A DNA stretch of 64,000 nucleotides from the NCBI GenBank assembly GCA_900074725.1, contig LT598455.1, positions 993,802 through 1,057,801 on the forward strand, written 5' to 3'. The first letter of the stretch is position 1. Every line of letters begins with the position of its first letter. Source of the DNA: Lachancea dasiensis. Its lineage: Eukaryota; Ascomycota; Saccharomycetes; Saccharomycetales; Saccharomycetaceae. This document shows positions 1 to 10,437 of this stretch, piece after piece. The notes beneath the pieces are model-generated. The model saw nothing but the letters and a program-made list of their open reading frames with translations. It ran no database searches and was not told where the DNA came from. Position numbers and translations under genes: made by a program.

Positions 1-2
1 TG

Positions 3-1433
3 CGCAATTATGGGGGTCCATTCAAAACTACTGACCAACACCCAGTGCAAGCCGCGGTAATGTTCCTTGACACACACTGGGATTCCAAGAATAAGCTGAT
101 CACCGCACATGCTGCGCTTGGTGGTGGTGACAGCAGCATTAAGTTAGCCATTTTCGGCTCACATGGTCTTTATTCGTGGCCATCCTGTATCGAAGACGTC
201 GTTCCTTATTTTACAGATGACACTCGCTGCTCTAACTCAGAGGTCGCAAATGATGCGGGTGAGTGTGGAACACATTGGGAATGTTTCACACTCACACTGG
301 GGGCATTCATGCATGAAATTGGTCATTTACTTGGTTGTCCGCACCAAGAAAGTGGTGTCATGCTGCGTGACTATGTGCGATTGAATCGATCTTTCCTAAC
401 AAAAGAAGCATTTTCTACCAGGACAAACTCCTCTGGGGCGAAGCCACCCATTTTCCCCAGAGAGGAATGCACTTGGCATAGGTTGGATGTGCTAAAGTTC
501 TTACACCATCCTTCATTTACTGTGCCACAAGATTATAAGGACTCCTCCATGCTGAGACCTTCGAGAATCGGAGGATTCAAAACTTCTTCACCATCAGTTT
601 ATGCTCTTCCTAACAATTGTTGTGTGCTAAAATCGGAAACTGGTATATTTTGCATTCAAATTATATGCGGAGATCTGGCACGCGCGCACATCGAATACCT
701 TCCAGTCTCCATTGGCGGAACTGGTGCTCAGAATGAAATTATGCTGTCACTAGATGACCTGAGATCCCGAATTCCGCCTGACCATCTTTCAAAATATCGC
801 GATTCATTCAAAATTAAGGTATGCGCCTTAAACTCTCCAGAAGCACAGTGGGACAAATTTCCAGAGTTCCTAAAAGCCTCTCAAATTTCATTGGCTTCGT
901 ATGGATTTGCTAGTAATGCCATAGGAATGAAATCAATGCTTTATGGTGGTGCCGATAGGGGACAAGACGTAGGAGTAATTCCATTCACGAGCGGCAATAT
1001 TGTTGCGCTAAGAGTCTACCACGGAGCTGCTTTAGATGGCATAAGAGTCTATTTTAGCTCACATGCTGAAATTAATAACCCCCCACCGATTCCTCCACGA
1101 TCATATATGAAAAAGTTGACCAGTGCCCTCAAGTCTGTGAAAATACAGGATGCGTCTGGGCCAAGTATCCTTTTTGGGCATCAAACAAACTCTTACTCAG
1201 ACTTTTGTCTAAATCAAGGCGAGAATTTCATAGGACTCAGGTTAAGATCGGGCTGTTGGGTCGACGCGGTTTCAATTGTAACAAGTGAGGGCCGTGCCAG
1301 TCCATTTTTTGGAAACGCCAATGGTGGGAGCCACCACGAAATAATAATTCCAGAACACCAGAAGATTTTAGGATTATATGGAAGAGTAGGACAGTGGGTC
1401 GATGCTATTGGGATTATTTATGGATCAGTTTAA
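3..1433 (+). CDS. Putative zinc metalloendoprotease with jacalin-like domain (YIL108W-like), 5' end outside window
   Basis: The frame is open from the first bases of the window with no ATG, so the gene starts upstream and this is its 3' part (about 476 residues). A metalloprotease zinc signature HEIGHLLGCPH lies at about bases 312-344: two His and the catalytic Glu in HExxH, then a third ligand His. The last 170 residues form a jacalin-like beta-prism lectin domain with repeated GxxVDAI/LDGIRV strands. This order, metalloprotease then jacalin-like lectin, is that of S. cerevisiae YIL108W, a putative metalloendoprotease of poorly known role. The next gene, PFK26, is also its S. cerevisiae neighbour (YIL107C), which supports orthology. 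Substrate and cell location cannot be read from the sequence. Confidence 0.9.
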   Translation, partial: RNYGGPFKTTDQHPVQAAVMFLDTHWDSKNKLITAHAALGGGDSSIKLAIFGSHGLYSWPSCIEDVVPYFTDDTRCSNSEVANDAGECGTHWECFTLTLGAFMHEIGHLLGCPHQESGVMLRDYVRLNRSFLTKEAFSTRTNSSGAKPPIFPREECTWHRLDVLKFLHHPSFTVPQDYKDSSMLRPSRIGGFKTSSPSVYALPNNCCVLKSETGIFCIQIICGDLARAHIEYLPVSIGGTGAQNEIMLSLDDLRSRIPPDHLSKYRDSFKIKVCALNSPEAQWDKFPEFLKASQISLASYGFASNAIGMKSMLYGGADRGQDVGVIPFTSGNIVALRVYHGAALDGIRVYFSSHAEINNPPPIPPRSYMKKLTSALKSVKIQDASGPSILFGHQTNSYSDFCLNQGENFIGLRLRSGCWVDAVSIVTSEGRASPFFGNANGGSHHEIIIPEHQKILGLYGRVGQWVDAIGIIYGSV

Positions 1434-1517
1434 ATAGTAATTTCATCATGTCATTAAAATCGGAGGCTACATAATCCAACACTCATAAGGATGGACTGCC
1501 TAAGATAATGGGTGTCC

Positions 1518-3767
1518 TCATATCTCACTTTGGCTCCTGCTCATCTGTGGTGGTCTTGGTACAGGCCCTCTTTGTTTACCCAAAAGAGCTAATTTTTCGT
1601 TCAACTTGTTCATTTCAATTTCATGCTCATTGCGCCCTCCACCCGGCGGTGGTGAAGAAGTAGATCTGCTATCTCCATTCCTGCTGCTTAATGCACTTCT
1701 CGCAAACCTGCTAGATGCAAAGGAATGAGAAGTATGTGGTCTCAAGGCAGGCCTCGCAATTGAGGTCCCCCCACCAATTGTTGGAAACCGTTGGCCTTGC
1801 TTGTTGTTGGAGTGCGCCGAAGAATTTTTGGATAGACCAGTAGCGCTGGCTTTGTTTGCCATAAACTCACCTTTCGTATTACCATTGTTAGGAGGTGCAG
1901 TGGGTATAATCGAGTAACGCCTTTCGGCATGAACAAGCCCCATTTCTTGGACTTTCATGGTGTTGAGTTCAGTGTGAGGAACTTTGAAAAATGTGTCCTT
2001 ACCATCGTCATATTCATATAAAGACCAGGTTACGCCGTATGGTTTGGGTTCCAAACAATAAACGCAATGCAGAGGCACGTCGAGGTTGGCTATGATATCG
2101 CGATTGAGGTTGAGAAAATACCCCAGAAGAACACGAGCGACCACGCGATGAGTGACTATAAGAACATTTTCCTTGATTCTTTCGATCTCAGTAATAACTG
2201 GTCTCAGGCGATTGATAACATCCATATATGATTCTCCACCAATTCCGGGGTATCTGTATCTTAGCTTGTCGTTCAATCGTTCCTCGAATTCTTCGGGATA
2301 GTTGGCTTGAATTTCAGCATAAGTCTGTCCTTCACAATCTCCAGCGCTCAGCTCATCTAGCATGCGCATCTGCTTATTGGGATAATCGTCTTCATTAAAA
2401 TAATCACCGGTTTCAACTGCTCGCCGGAGCATAGATGTCCAGACGAAGAACTCTGTCGCACTGAAGTTTTTATCGTCATCGTGTGATTCCAAATACGATT
2501 TCATTTCAGCCTCAGTAAATTCAACTCGCTGCTTGTCAATAAATTTTGCCAATGCTTTCCCGAAACGCTTCCCTCGGGCCGTTAGATTAGAATCTCCGCC
2601 AATTTTGCCCTGAACATTGAACTCACTTTCCCCATTACGCGTAATCCAAATCTGCCTTTCGGCCAAATTAAAATTCAAAAGATAGTATACCGTTTGTGAG
2701 GCTAAAAAGCCTTGGATGTTGTATGATATCACTTTCTTGCCCACATCGATCATCTTAATATATTGCACGTTTTCGTCGTCATCCACTTGCTCATAGGCTT
2801 TCAAATAATTTGAAAGACGGCCTTTGAAGTCATTAAGAGAAGCCTCGGGATCCTTTCCTTTGTAATCGGGGCCAAAAAGCTTCAACTTGATATTTTTCTC
2901 CACCATCTCTTTGTCAGAGCAAACACTCTCCAGAAACAACACCTTAATTTGGTTATTGCGAGAGTGAATTTTCGCTAAGACCTTCTTTCTGCGGCTCTTG
3001 GTGGAATTGGTGGCATCAAAAATACCCACCGAGCCAGGTCCATCCAACAGATAATCTAAAAGCTGATCCAAGGTATCCATTGCCCACTTCTCTCTTAAAG
3101 CTTTGCTCTCTGGATTTGTAGGGTCAAAGAATTTGGAATCTTGGTCCTGCAAATTGTTGTCCTTGGCAAACTGGCGGCGAGTATTACCCACGTTGAACAC
3201 TTTGCAGTAATACATTGAGTAGTTAAGAAATCGCGAAAGTTTGTTGGTAATGAATGATTTACCTGTAGCTGGCAAGCCCACCATGACAATAACCAACTTG
3301 GACCCGGGATCCTTGTTAGAAATGGTACCGTCTGGACTTGTCCTCGACTTCGTCAGGCCCGGGACATCGATTGTTGTGGGTCTTACTTTAGGATGTATGA
3401 AATGTGTGTTGCTTGGGGATTCAGACTCGCCATCCTTCTGTATCGCTTGGTGAAAGCTCTGCAAGTTGCTAGAGCTGCTGTGAGGCGATGGAACAGGAGT
3501 CGAGTCACCAGAGCTTTCCTGGGAATCACTTGGCGAATTTATGTATGACGCAACTGGTGTATCACTCAGTGGGCGTTTTTGAAACACAGGAAGTTCGAAG
3601 TAATCATCTTTGGGAGAAATTGGTCGCCCTGCTCCTGTCTCAATGTCTAGATGAACGTGTTTTTCATCCTCATCACCCTGGGATCCTCGTTTCTCCAGAG
3701 GTTCGACTTCAGAGTCCGAGCTCGCTGCTGACACATTATGCGAGAATTGCACCGGTTTGAACATCAT
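1518..3767 (-). CDS. PFK26: 6-phosphofructo-2-kinase with degenerate bisphosphatase domain
   Basis: This 749-aa protein makes fructose-2,6-bisphosphate from fructose-6-phosphate and ATP, the allosteric activator of glycolytic phosphofructokinase. A Ser/Pro-rich N-terminal tail of about 150 residues, probably a phosphorylation region, precedes the kinase domain with Walker A GLPATGKS at residues 164-171. The C-terminal phosphoglycerate-mutase-like bisphosphatase domain follows. Its catalytic motif, normally RHGE, reads RNGE with Asn at about residue 378, so phosphatase activity is expected to be lost. S. cerevisiae Pfk26 likewise lacks that His, with Ser as I recall. A Ser/Gly-rich tail ends the protein. 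S. cerevisiae Pfk26 is 827 aa. It is convergent with the YIL108W-like gene and divergent from MOB1. Two consecutive Met codons stand at the start. Confidence 0.95.
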   Translation of the reverse strand: MMFKPVQFSHNVSAASSDSEVEPLEKRGSQGDEDEKHVHLDIETGAGRPISPKDDYFELPVFQKRPLSDTPVASYINSPSDSQESSGDSTPVPSPHSSSSNLQSFHQAIQKDGESESPSNTHFIHPKVRPTTIDVPGLTKSRTSPDGTISNKDPGSKLVIVMVGLPATGKSFITNKLSRFLNYSMYYCKVFNVGNTRRQFAKDNNLQDQDSKFFDPTNPESKALREKWAMDTLDQLLDYLLDGPGSVGIFDATNSTKSRRKKVLAKIHSRNNQIKVLFLESVCSDKEMVEKNIKLKLFGPDYKGKDPEASLNDFKGRLSNYLKAYEQVDDDENVQYIKMIDVGKKVISYNIQGFLASQTVYYLLNFNLAERQIWITRNGESEFNVQGKIGGDSNLTARGKRFGKALAKFIDKQRVEFTEAEMKSYLESHDDDKNFSATEFFVWTSMLRRAVETGDYFNEDDYPNKQMRMLDELSAGDCEGQTYAEIQANYPEEFEERLNDKLRYRYPGIGGESYMDVINRLRPVITEIERIKENVLIVTHRVVARVLLGYFLNLNRDIIANLDVPLHCVYCLEPKPYGVTWSLYEYDDGKDTFFKVPHTELNTMKVQEMGLVHAERRYSIIPTAPPNNGNTKGEFMANKASATGLSKNSSAHSNNKQGQRFPTIGGGTSIARPALRPHTSHSFASSRFARSALSSRNGDSRSTSSPPPGGGRNEHEIEMNKLNEKLALLGKQRGPVPRPPQMSRSQSEI

Positions 3768-4793
3768 TACATAGGAGTCTCACCTGCTCTTGACCGTTCA
3801 CTATAGACTTTTGTAGGATTCTATTTTGAATAACAGTGCGATAAAAAAGGATTAATTCTCTTAAAATAAAGGATCAGGTATTTATCAATAGATGATGGGA
3901 AAATAGGCGCAGGAGAGCAATGGTAGACTCAAAACACCACAAATCTCAATATAGAGTAGACTTACACTTACGTGGGAAGCTAGAAATATAGTTCCTAAGC
4001 GTTCTCGACATGGAAACACTACAAAGGTTGAGGTTCGGGCGATGCTTGCTTGGGTAGGCCAGATTAAGAGAGGTGAACTTTAAACGTGCATTCAATAGTT
4101 GCACCACAGGAAAGTCAGCTGTTCTCTGGCCGCAATGAGATATTCGTTACTTAGATTACCTTGAAGATAAAAGCTTCATGGCCAAGGCCCTTCGTGGAAA
4201 AGACTACAATAGAGCTATGGATAGGATTAGTATGGAGGGTACAAGCAGTTGGTACTTTCAAACTGTACGAATTAGCTTCTATTGTATCGTCGTTCAATGA
4301 TCTGAGCGCTCACAGAAGCCAAAGAAACACACGTCCTCGGTCAAGAAGGTGTGCCAGCAACTTCTAGTGCTGGATATTATCCCATGGAGACAATTGACAA
4401 GCGGTCCAACGTAGACGAATGTATGGAATAGGTCAAGGGTCTCCAATGCCCTGTGTCGGGCCTCTCACTGCGTAAGAAGCGATGACGCAGTAGCCTTCTG
4501 GAAAATGACTGACAACACTAAAGTAAAATTAAACTGCCTATAATCGTATATTAATCAAGCTACCTCTGCCTGAACCTGACACTGTTGTCCGTCACCTCGT
4601 TATGGTCTTACTCAACCATCGCCGTGTACGAAGACAATCCTAAATCAGCAAAACCAAAACAACCTTTTGTTAAATTGGGCAAAGAAGAGCCTGAACTAAG
4701 CTTCAACAGTAACATCTTGGACTTGGAGCTATTAACCACTACCTAGGTACCAATCGATCCAAACTATTGAATAGAGGCGCTCTTTGGTCAAGC
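3768..4793. other. Intergenic region between PFK26 and MOB1 (divergent promoters)
   Basis: About 1 kb separates the divergent PFK26 and MOB1 starts. I see no gene, tRNA or repeat. The only open frame is a 68-codon one with no recognisable content. It presumably holds both promoters, but I could not pick out a specific factor site. Confidence 0.6.
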
Positions 4794-5770
4794 ATGTCGT
4801 TTCTGCAAAATTTGTATGTTAAATGGATATCAGATCTAACCCCACAACCCAAATTCGAATTAGCTTTAACAGGAAAACTACACTACTTTCAATCTACCGA
4901 GCATTTGGGAATCTCTCAAGTCACTGCAGTATTACTAACATCAACTTTCGGCATCTAAATAGCCATCTGAGTCCAGGTCAAACCATCAGATCCACGCGAG
5001 GCTTCAAATGGAATACTACCAGAAGCCCTCTAAACGACAATGGCGACTCCAGCAGCCCCAACTTGGCAGAGACAAATGTGCCGCTATTTGCCACGCCTCA
5101 GAAAGCCGAAAACACGACTGTCACTGACTTCAATTATACCCCATCTCACCAAAAACCATTCTTGGATATATCACAAGGTACCGCCGTGTCCTCTCATAAA
5201 GACCTCAAAGAAATAGTGGAAACAACTTTGGGCTCGGAAGGGGTCCTCAATCAAGCTATTAAGCTACCAAAAGGCGAGGACGTCAATGAGTGGGTTGCCG
5301 TACACTGCGTTGACTTTTACAATCAAATAAACATGCTTTACGGAGCCATTACTGAGTTTTGTTCCCCAGAGTCCTGCCCTCGCATGATAGCTACAAATGA
5401 ATATGAATACCTGTGGTACGTTAAGCCTGGCTCGCCGCCTTTATCTGTATCTGCCCCCAAGTACGTTGAATTTCTTATGAAATGGTGCCAAGATCAATTT
5501 GATGACGAAACGGTTTTCCCACCTAAATCAAACATGCCCTTCAGTGCTTCATTTATCGACACCAATGCAAAGCCCATCCTGAAGAGGCTCTTCAGGGTCT
5601 ACGCGCATATCTATTGCCATCACTTTAACGAGATGCTCGAGCTAAACCTACAAACCGTGCTGAATACCAGCTTCAGACATTTTTGCCTCTTCACACAGCA
5701 GTTCCAGCTTCTAAGGAAGCAAGATTATGGTCCGCTTATTGAGCTGGTCCAAGAACTCAAAGATAGATAG
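4794..5770 (+). CDS. MOB1: Mob1 kinase activator, spliced (exons 4794-4813 and 4963-5770)
   Basis: Mob1 binds and activates the Dbf2/Dbf20 kinases in the mitotic exit network and localises to spindle poles and bud neck. The 20-nt first exon encodes MSFLQN plus two bases. Joining to exon 2 gives MSFLQNF-HLSPGQTIRSTRG, which matches the S. cerevisiae Mob1 N-terminus. The spliced product is 275 aa (S. cerevisiae 314), with a shorter low-complexity linker. The Mob1/phocein domain fills the C-terminal 190 residues, with the EFCSPESCPRM segment and the YAHIYCHHF helix supplying the Cys and His zinc ligands. The continuous open frame through the intron is a shadow. The S. cerevisiae ortholog YIL106W also has a 5' intron. 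Confidence 0.95.
4814..4962 (+). other. MOB1: Spliceosomal intron of MOB1
   Basis: This 149-nt intron has a canonical yeast donor GTATGT at 4814-4819, a perfect branch site TACTAAC at 4933-4939 and an acceptor AG at 4961-4962. Removing it restores the conserved Mob1 N-terminus in frame. The branch-to-acceptor distance is about 25 nt. Confidence 0.95.
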
Positions 5771-6575
5771 TTCAGCGGGGTTTTAGTCTATAATGTTGGT
5801 TCAAATTAAGTAGGTATTGATGGTTTTTTAAGAAATATACGTGCGTAGCACTGATGAAATTTTGATGTTTAATTTTCCAAGAAAAATGGCAAGTGTGGTA
5901 GACGCCAGCTTTGCACTTTTGATACTCCGAAATATTCACGCACGTCTCTCTATTGCGAAGGAACAACAAAAAACATTCTCCACTCGTCTCCTGAGTCAGT
6001 GAGGAGAGAGTAAACTCGAATATATGGTACTCCCTGGATGAGATAGTACATTAGATCTGCTGTGAATTGTGCTCCTTTCCATAACTTTAGTTTGTCCCAT
6101 AATTTGTCGGATCACTTCTCTTCAATAATTGTAGAATTTACTTACTTGAATACTGAACTCAGAAACATGTGCTTAATCTTGAGCGACAGGTGTTTAGCTT
6201 ACCTATGGCCACTCACCACTCGTAATTATAGAAAATTCTGGAGCAGTTTGTTGCAAGAAGATACAAAGACATTCTTCCAAGCAATTTGCCTTGAAATTAG
6301 ACCACTAAGATCAAGCTGCTAAAATAAAAACTTGGGCTGAGCTTATAAAAGTTTTGTCATCATCTGGAGCCATCTGTGGCCCATTATAAACGCTGTCAAC
6401 TTGATTTTAGCAGCATATGGCATTGGCTTCCGGGAGATATACTTGTACCTGTACTCGTACTCGCACCGATGTCTAATAAACTGTTGTATACAGTGGTCTT
6501 CCACTAAGCGAATAACTATTCGGTAATAGAATGGACTAAAGAGCTACAGGGTTCAGAGGAGGAACGAGCTACAGC
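5771..6575. other. Intergenic region between MOB1 and ALG11
   Basis: This 805-bp stretch lies between tandem genes. A TATAAAAG sequence occurs near 6352, about 220 bp upstream of the ALG11 start, and could be its TATA element. I see no coding region; an 86-codon frame at 6062-6322 lacks an ATG start and any recognisable domain. Confidence 0.55.
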
Positions 6576-8306
6576 ATGCTAACTACAGCTAATGGAATCT
6601 TTGGTACATTGCTGGCTATTGTAGTGGCCTCTGTTTTTTCTTCAAGAGTTCTTGTAGGATTCTTACCACACTTTTTTCGCGTTCCACCCGTTCAATGGAG
6701 ATTGAGGGTGAATAAGGCTATCACACGCGCTGAGTCTAGCACTAACAAAATCCCTGTGATGGACTTTGGCTGGAAAACCAGTAGTGTAAGACGTCAGATG
6801 ATAATCGCTTCCTCCAAGCCCTCTGCGTATTCTAACGAGAAATTTGGAAACAAAATTCACGTAGGCATAGAAGACCGTAAAGACCGGCAACACTTTGTGG
6901 ATCAAATGGCTCCACAAAACAGAAAGTACAACAGAACTATTTACGGCTACTTTCACCCCTTCTGCAATGCTGGCGGAGGGGGCGAAAAGGTACTTTGGAA
7001 AGCTGTAGAAACAACGTTACAGAGAGACACCAGTTCTGTTGTTGCGATTTACACAGGCGACTTAGACGCATCGGGCGAAAAGATACTTGCTAGTGTCACG
7101 AAGAGATTCGATTACAAGCTCGATAGCTCCAGGATCGTTTTCATATTTCTGACCAAGAGGCATCTCGTAGATCCCAAGACTTGGCCCAGGCTAACCCTTA
7201 TTGGGCAGGCAATTGGCTCAATTATTCTAACTGTGGAAGCATTGTACAAGCTAACCCCTGATGTCTGGTGTGATACCATGGGCTATCCATTTTCGTACCC
7301 AGTTGTCCACTGGTGCACGCAAATCCCAATAGTAACATATACGCACTATCCTATCATCTCCTCAGACATGCTGGGTAAGCTTTCTCTTAGTCCGGATTTT
7401 CAAACCAGCTTCAGGCTCAAATTGAAATACTACTACTGGAAAGTTTTCATGTTGCTATATCAATGTACCGGCAACTTTGTTAGCATAGCAACTACCAATT
7501 CATCTTGGACTCAGAATCACATTATGAAAATTTGGAAATCTAGCGCTGCTAAAGTGGTGTATCCCCCATGCTCTACCGAGAATCTCATTGTTGAGGAAAA
7601 CACAGAAGCGAGGAGAAGAAGAAAAAATCAAGCTGTCATAATAGCGCAATTCAGACCAGAAAAAAGACATAAGCTAATCATAAGTTCATTTGCAACTGCG
7701 TTAAAAGAGTCTTCTCCAAAGTCTGTCGCTAATCTTCCCAACCTAATTTTTATAGGTTCGACAAGAGGTGTGTCAGATCGAAACTACGTCGAAGAGCTAA
7801 AAGAATTGTGTTTCAATGATTATAAAATTCCTACGAATTTGGTAGAGTTCCGGACTGATTGTGACTACGAGGTAATGAAAAAGACCCTACATGATTCTAC
7901 TTATGGTATTAATGCAATGTGGAATGAGCATTTTGGTATCGCAGTGGTTGAATACGCGGCTTCTGGATTGATTCCGCTTGTACATGCGTCGGCAGGTCCT
8001 TTGTTGGATATTGTGGTGCCTTGGGATGTTCAATCGGCTTCTCAAATGACTGAATGTAGTGACCAATACAGAACGGGATTCTTTTTTAAGGATCCAAGTG
8101 ATCCGGATTTTGCGGCAGTGGATTCAAAAAACTACAGCACACTTGCGGGAGTTTTTATGACAATTTCTGAGCTTCGTACAGAAGAGAAGATCGCCATGTC
8201 TCGAAGAAGCCAACAATGCGTCTTGAATAAGTTTTCAGATAAAGTTTTTGCTCAGAAGTGGGGAGAGGTGCTAAGCGAACTTCCTGACATGAAATCCTCT
8301 TTCTGA
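6576..8306 (+). CDS. ALG11: GDP-Man:Man3GlcNAc2-PP-dolichol alpha-1,2-mannosyltransferase
   Basis: Alg11 adds the fourth and fifth mannoses to the dolichol-linked N-glycan precursor on the cytosolic face of the ER. The 576-aa protein (S. cerevisiae 548) starts with a hydrophobic segment (about residues 8-30) acting as an ER anchor. It then shows the family block FHPFCNAGGGGEKVLWKA, the MGYPFSYP and YTHYPIISSDML segments, and a C-terminal GT4 donor-binding domain with the conserved EHFGIAVVEYAASG segment. The start is the first ATG of the frame. It follows MOB1 in tandem and converges on SLM1/2. S. cerevisiae has YNL048W beside YNL047C (SLM2) and MOB1 beside SLM1, so this junction reflects the unduplicated order. 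Confidence 0.95.
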   Translation: MLTTANGIFGTLLAIVVASVFSSRVLVGFLPHFFRVPPVQWRLRVNKAITRAESSTNKIPVMDFGWKTSSVRRQMIIASSKPSAYSNEKFGNKIHVGIEDRKDRQHFVDQMAPQNRKYNRTIYGYFHPFCNAGGGGEKVLWKAVETTLQRDTSSVVAIYTGDLDASGEKILASVTKRFDYKLDSSRIVFIFLTKRHLVDPKTWPRLTLIGQAIGSIILTVEALYKLTPDVWCDTMGYPFSYPVVHWCTQIPIVTYTHYPIISSDMLGKLSLSPDFQTSFRLKLKYYYWKVFMLLYQCTGNFVSIATTNSSWTQNHIMKIWKSSAAKVVYPPCSTENLIVEENTEARRRRKNQAVIIAQFRPEKRHKLIISSFATALKESSPKSVANLPNLIFIGSTRGVSDRNYVEELKELCFNDYKIPTNLVEFRTDCDYEVMKKTLHDSTYGINAMWNEHFGIAVVEYAASGLIPLVHASAGPLLDIVVPWDVQSASQMTECSDQYRTGFFFKDPSDPDFAAVDSKNYSTLAGVFMTISELRTEEKIAMSRRSQQCVLNKFSDKVFAQKWGEVLSELPDMKSSF

Positions 8307-8481
8307 CGAAGTTAAGTCCTAAGAATGGGCCTTTCTTTCAATTTAGACAGAAGGTGTAAAAGTATAAGATACATAATGAAGAAAGGATGCCGATACAACC
8401 GCTGTCCCATGGGGTTGAGAGCTTCAACGGTAATACTGTTACAACGAGCCTCAAGCTCAGCATCTTGACAAGGTGACCGTT

Positions 8482-10437
8482 TCAATAGTGTCTCATATCT
8501 TTGGGCTTCGATTCTCTGGAGTGACGTTGGTCTTTAGCATCGTCGATATACAGATTCTCGACATATGAATGCTCACCACTGCCTCGAGAAATTCTGGGTT
8601 GATCCAAATTCACCCTATGAGTGCTGTACTCGGTTTCTGGGATGGAAATAGAGGTATTTGTGTTAGTTTGATTGTCTAGGTTAGGGGCTGCTAAACTGCT
8701 ATTGCGATATTGCTGAGCGGAATGCGAGTTTGGATGTACGGTCTCCCTACCGTTAGTCTTAGACGAGACTTTGCGTGACACAGACTTTTCGGTATTCAAC
8801 ATTAACTTGCTGGTAACAAACTTTGCTTTTTCGGTAGGATTAGAAGTTAACGTGAGTTTCTTCAGATCCTCAAACCACATTAGCATTGAATCATATGACT
8901 CCACTCTAAATACCCAGTTATGCCCCCTATGGATAATGCCATTTTGCTTGGCGTGCAAGATAAACTTATACTCGGATGATCCCTTCTTGGAGTGCTCGGC
9001 GACCGTACAGTCGGTTAGTGAAAGCGACATTACAGGTACTGGGTCTCTTTTCCTATCAGGCGTTTTGAATTCATGCAAATAACTTGGTGTCAATAAGTAA
9101 AACCCTTTAGAGTATGACTTCAAAAACTTGGAGCGTCTTTCCAAATAGCCTGATTTAATTTCATAAGTTAATGGATCATCTTGATACTTGTAAACAATGT
9201 CTCGCATACTCCTAACCGGCAAGTTTGGCTCAATGAAATTGGAGTCCTTGGCGACAAAATTGTCCCATTCAAATACTGGCTCCTTATTGAAAAAACCTTC
9301 ATCAAGTTTCGATATCAAAATATCAAAAACTGCTTGGGCATTTTGGCCCATTAGTCGTGCATAAATAGTCAAGGCATTTTGAATCTCCATGACCACAACC
9401 TTCTCCAATTCTCTACCGGAACCTTGCAAATTATCAAAGGCCTCATGCAAAAGATTCTCTTCACTCAGTTGTTTCCTAATTTGTCTCTCAAGAGACATTT
9501 TCAACAGATGAGGGTCTTGTTTCGGGGAGCTGTAACGCGCCAACTCTACAGCGTCCTGAAACTGCTTCATTTCCGTCTTTGTTTGATGAACTTCTTTGAC
9601 GCATGCATTTTTGAAATCGGAAGCCAGACCCTTTATTTCCTTTATTTTGATCAACAGGTCACCTCTCAAATCTTCTAGTCGGGGAACAACTTCATTTGCC
9701 AAGTCCTTGGAAGCCTTCAGAGCATTGTTAGCCATCTGAGAATGAAACTGAGACAGGATGTTAGGGAGGTCTTGGACGGAACCAGTGCCAAACGGCAGGA
9801 AAAACCGTTGAATGGCCTTTTCTTCCGGGGTAGAAGGTTGCAATTGATTTTCGGTCGCAAAAAAAGGGAAATTGACCGCATGAGAGAGACGTAGTTGCTG
9901 TCTGACAATTTCGTCTTGAATAGATACCGTCTCTGTCAGATAAATTAGAATGGACCGAATGATGGACCTCCATGCAGCGAATCGCTGTGCCAAGATCTCG
10001 GTTGGATTTGCAGATGTTGGAATCAACGTCACAAGGGGCGACCGAGGATCTTGCTGCTTAGTCGCATTATGGACCCGCTGTTGGGAGACGCGTGGTCTGC
10101 TAAGTCCAGTAGAGATGGATGCACTTGTCAGTGATGACGCGTGCCCTTTTTGCTTTTGGAATAAATGGTCCATTAGATCTGTTGTTTTATGATCTTCATT
10201 GGGTATTGAGTAACTCGCACTTATCGATGAAGCAGTTTCTACTGGATAAGGTTGTTGATTTTTGGCTAAGTTTCTGCTTTCGGTGGCCCTGAGATTGGCG
10301 TTGTTCTTACTATTTTCATTAGACATAAGACTTTTCGCACCGCCATCCACCCCAATTAAGCCGTGGTTGAGACCATTTCCAGTACCTTCTTGCTGTTGAT
10401 GTGACAGTCGATCTACAATAGTGGAATTCATCGACAT
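8482..10437 (-). CDS. SLM1: Slm1/Slm2 PH-domain eisosome/TORC2 effector
   Basis: This 651-aa protein is the single counterpart of the ohnologs SLM1 (YIL105C) and SLM2 (YNL047C). These bind PI(4,5)P2 at the plasma membrane, recruit Ypk1 to TORC2 and are calcineurin targets. A low-complexity Asn/Ser/Gln-rich N-terminus of about 150 residues precedes a helical BAR-like region (about 150-400). A PH domain follows (about 430-545), beginning near YEIKSGYLERRSKFLKSYSKG. Near the C-terminus the segment VENLYID resembles the degenerate calcineurin-docking motifs of Slm1/Slm2. The length matches both S. cerevisiae proteins. It is convergent with ALG11. Confidence 0.93.
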   Translation of the reverse strand: MSMNSTIVDRLSHQQQEGTGNGLNHGLIGVDGGAKSLMSNENSKNNANLRATESRNLAKNQQPYPVETASSISASYSIPNEDHKTTDLMDHLFQKQKGHASSLTSASISTGLSRPRVSQQRVHNATKQQDPRSPLVTLIPTSANPTEILAQRFAAWRSIIRSILIYLTETVSIQDEIVRQQLRLSHAVNFPFFATENQLQPSTPEEKAIQRFFLPFGTGSVQDLPNILSQFHSQMANNALKASKDLANEVVPRLEDLRGDLLIKIKEIKGLASDFKNACVKEVHQTKTEMKQFQDAVELARYSSPKQDPHLLKMSLERQIRKQLSEENLLHEAFDNLQGSGRELEKVVVMEIQNALTIYARLMGQNAQAVFDILISKLDEGFFNKEPVFEWDNFVAKDSNFIEPNLPVRSMRDIVYKYQDDPLTYEIKSGYLERRSKFLKSYSKGFYLLTPSYLHEFKTPDRKRDPVPVMSLSLTDCTVAEHSKKGSSEYKFILHAKQNGIIHRGHNWVFRVESYDSMLMWFEDLKKLTLTSNPTEKAKFVTSKLMLNTEKSVSRKVSSKTNGRETVHPNSHSAQQYRNSSLAAPNLDNQTNTNTSISIPETEYSTHRVNLDQPRISRGSGEHSYVENLYIDDAKDQRHSRESKPKDMRHY

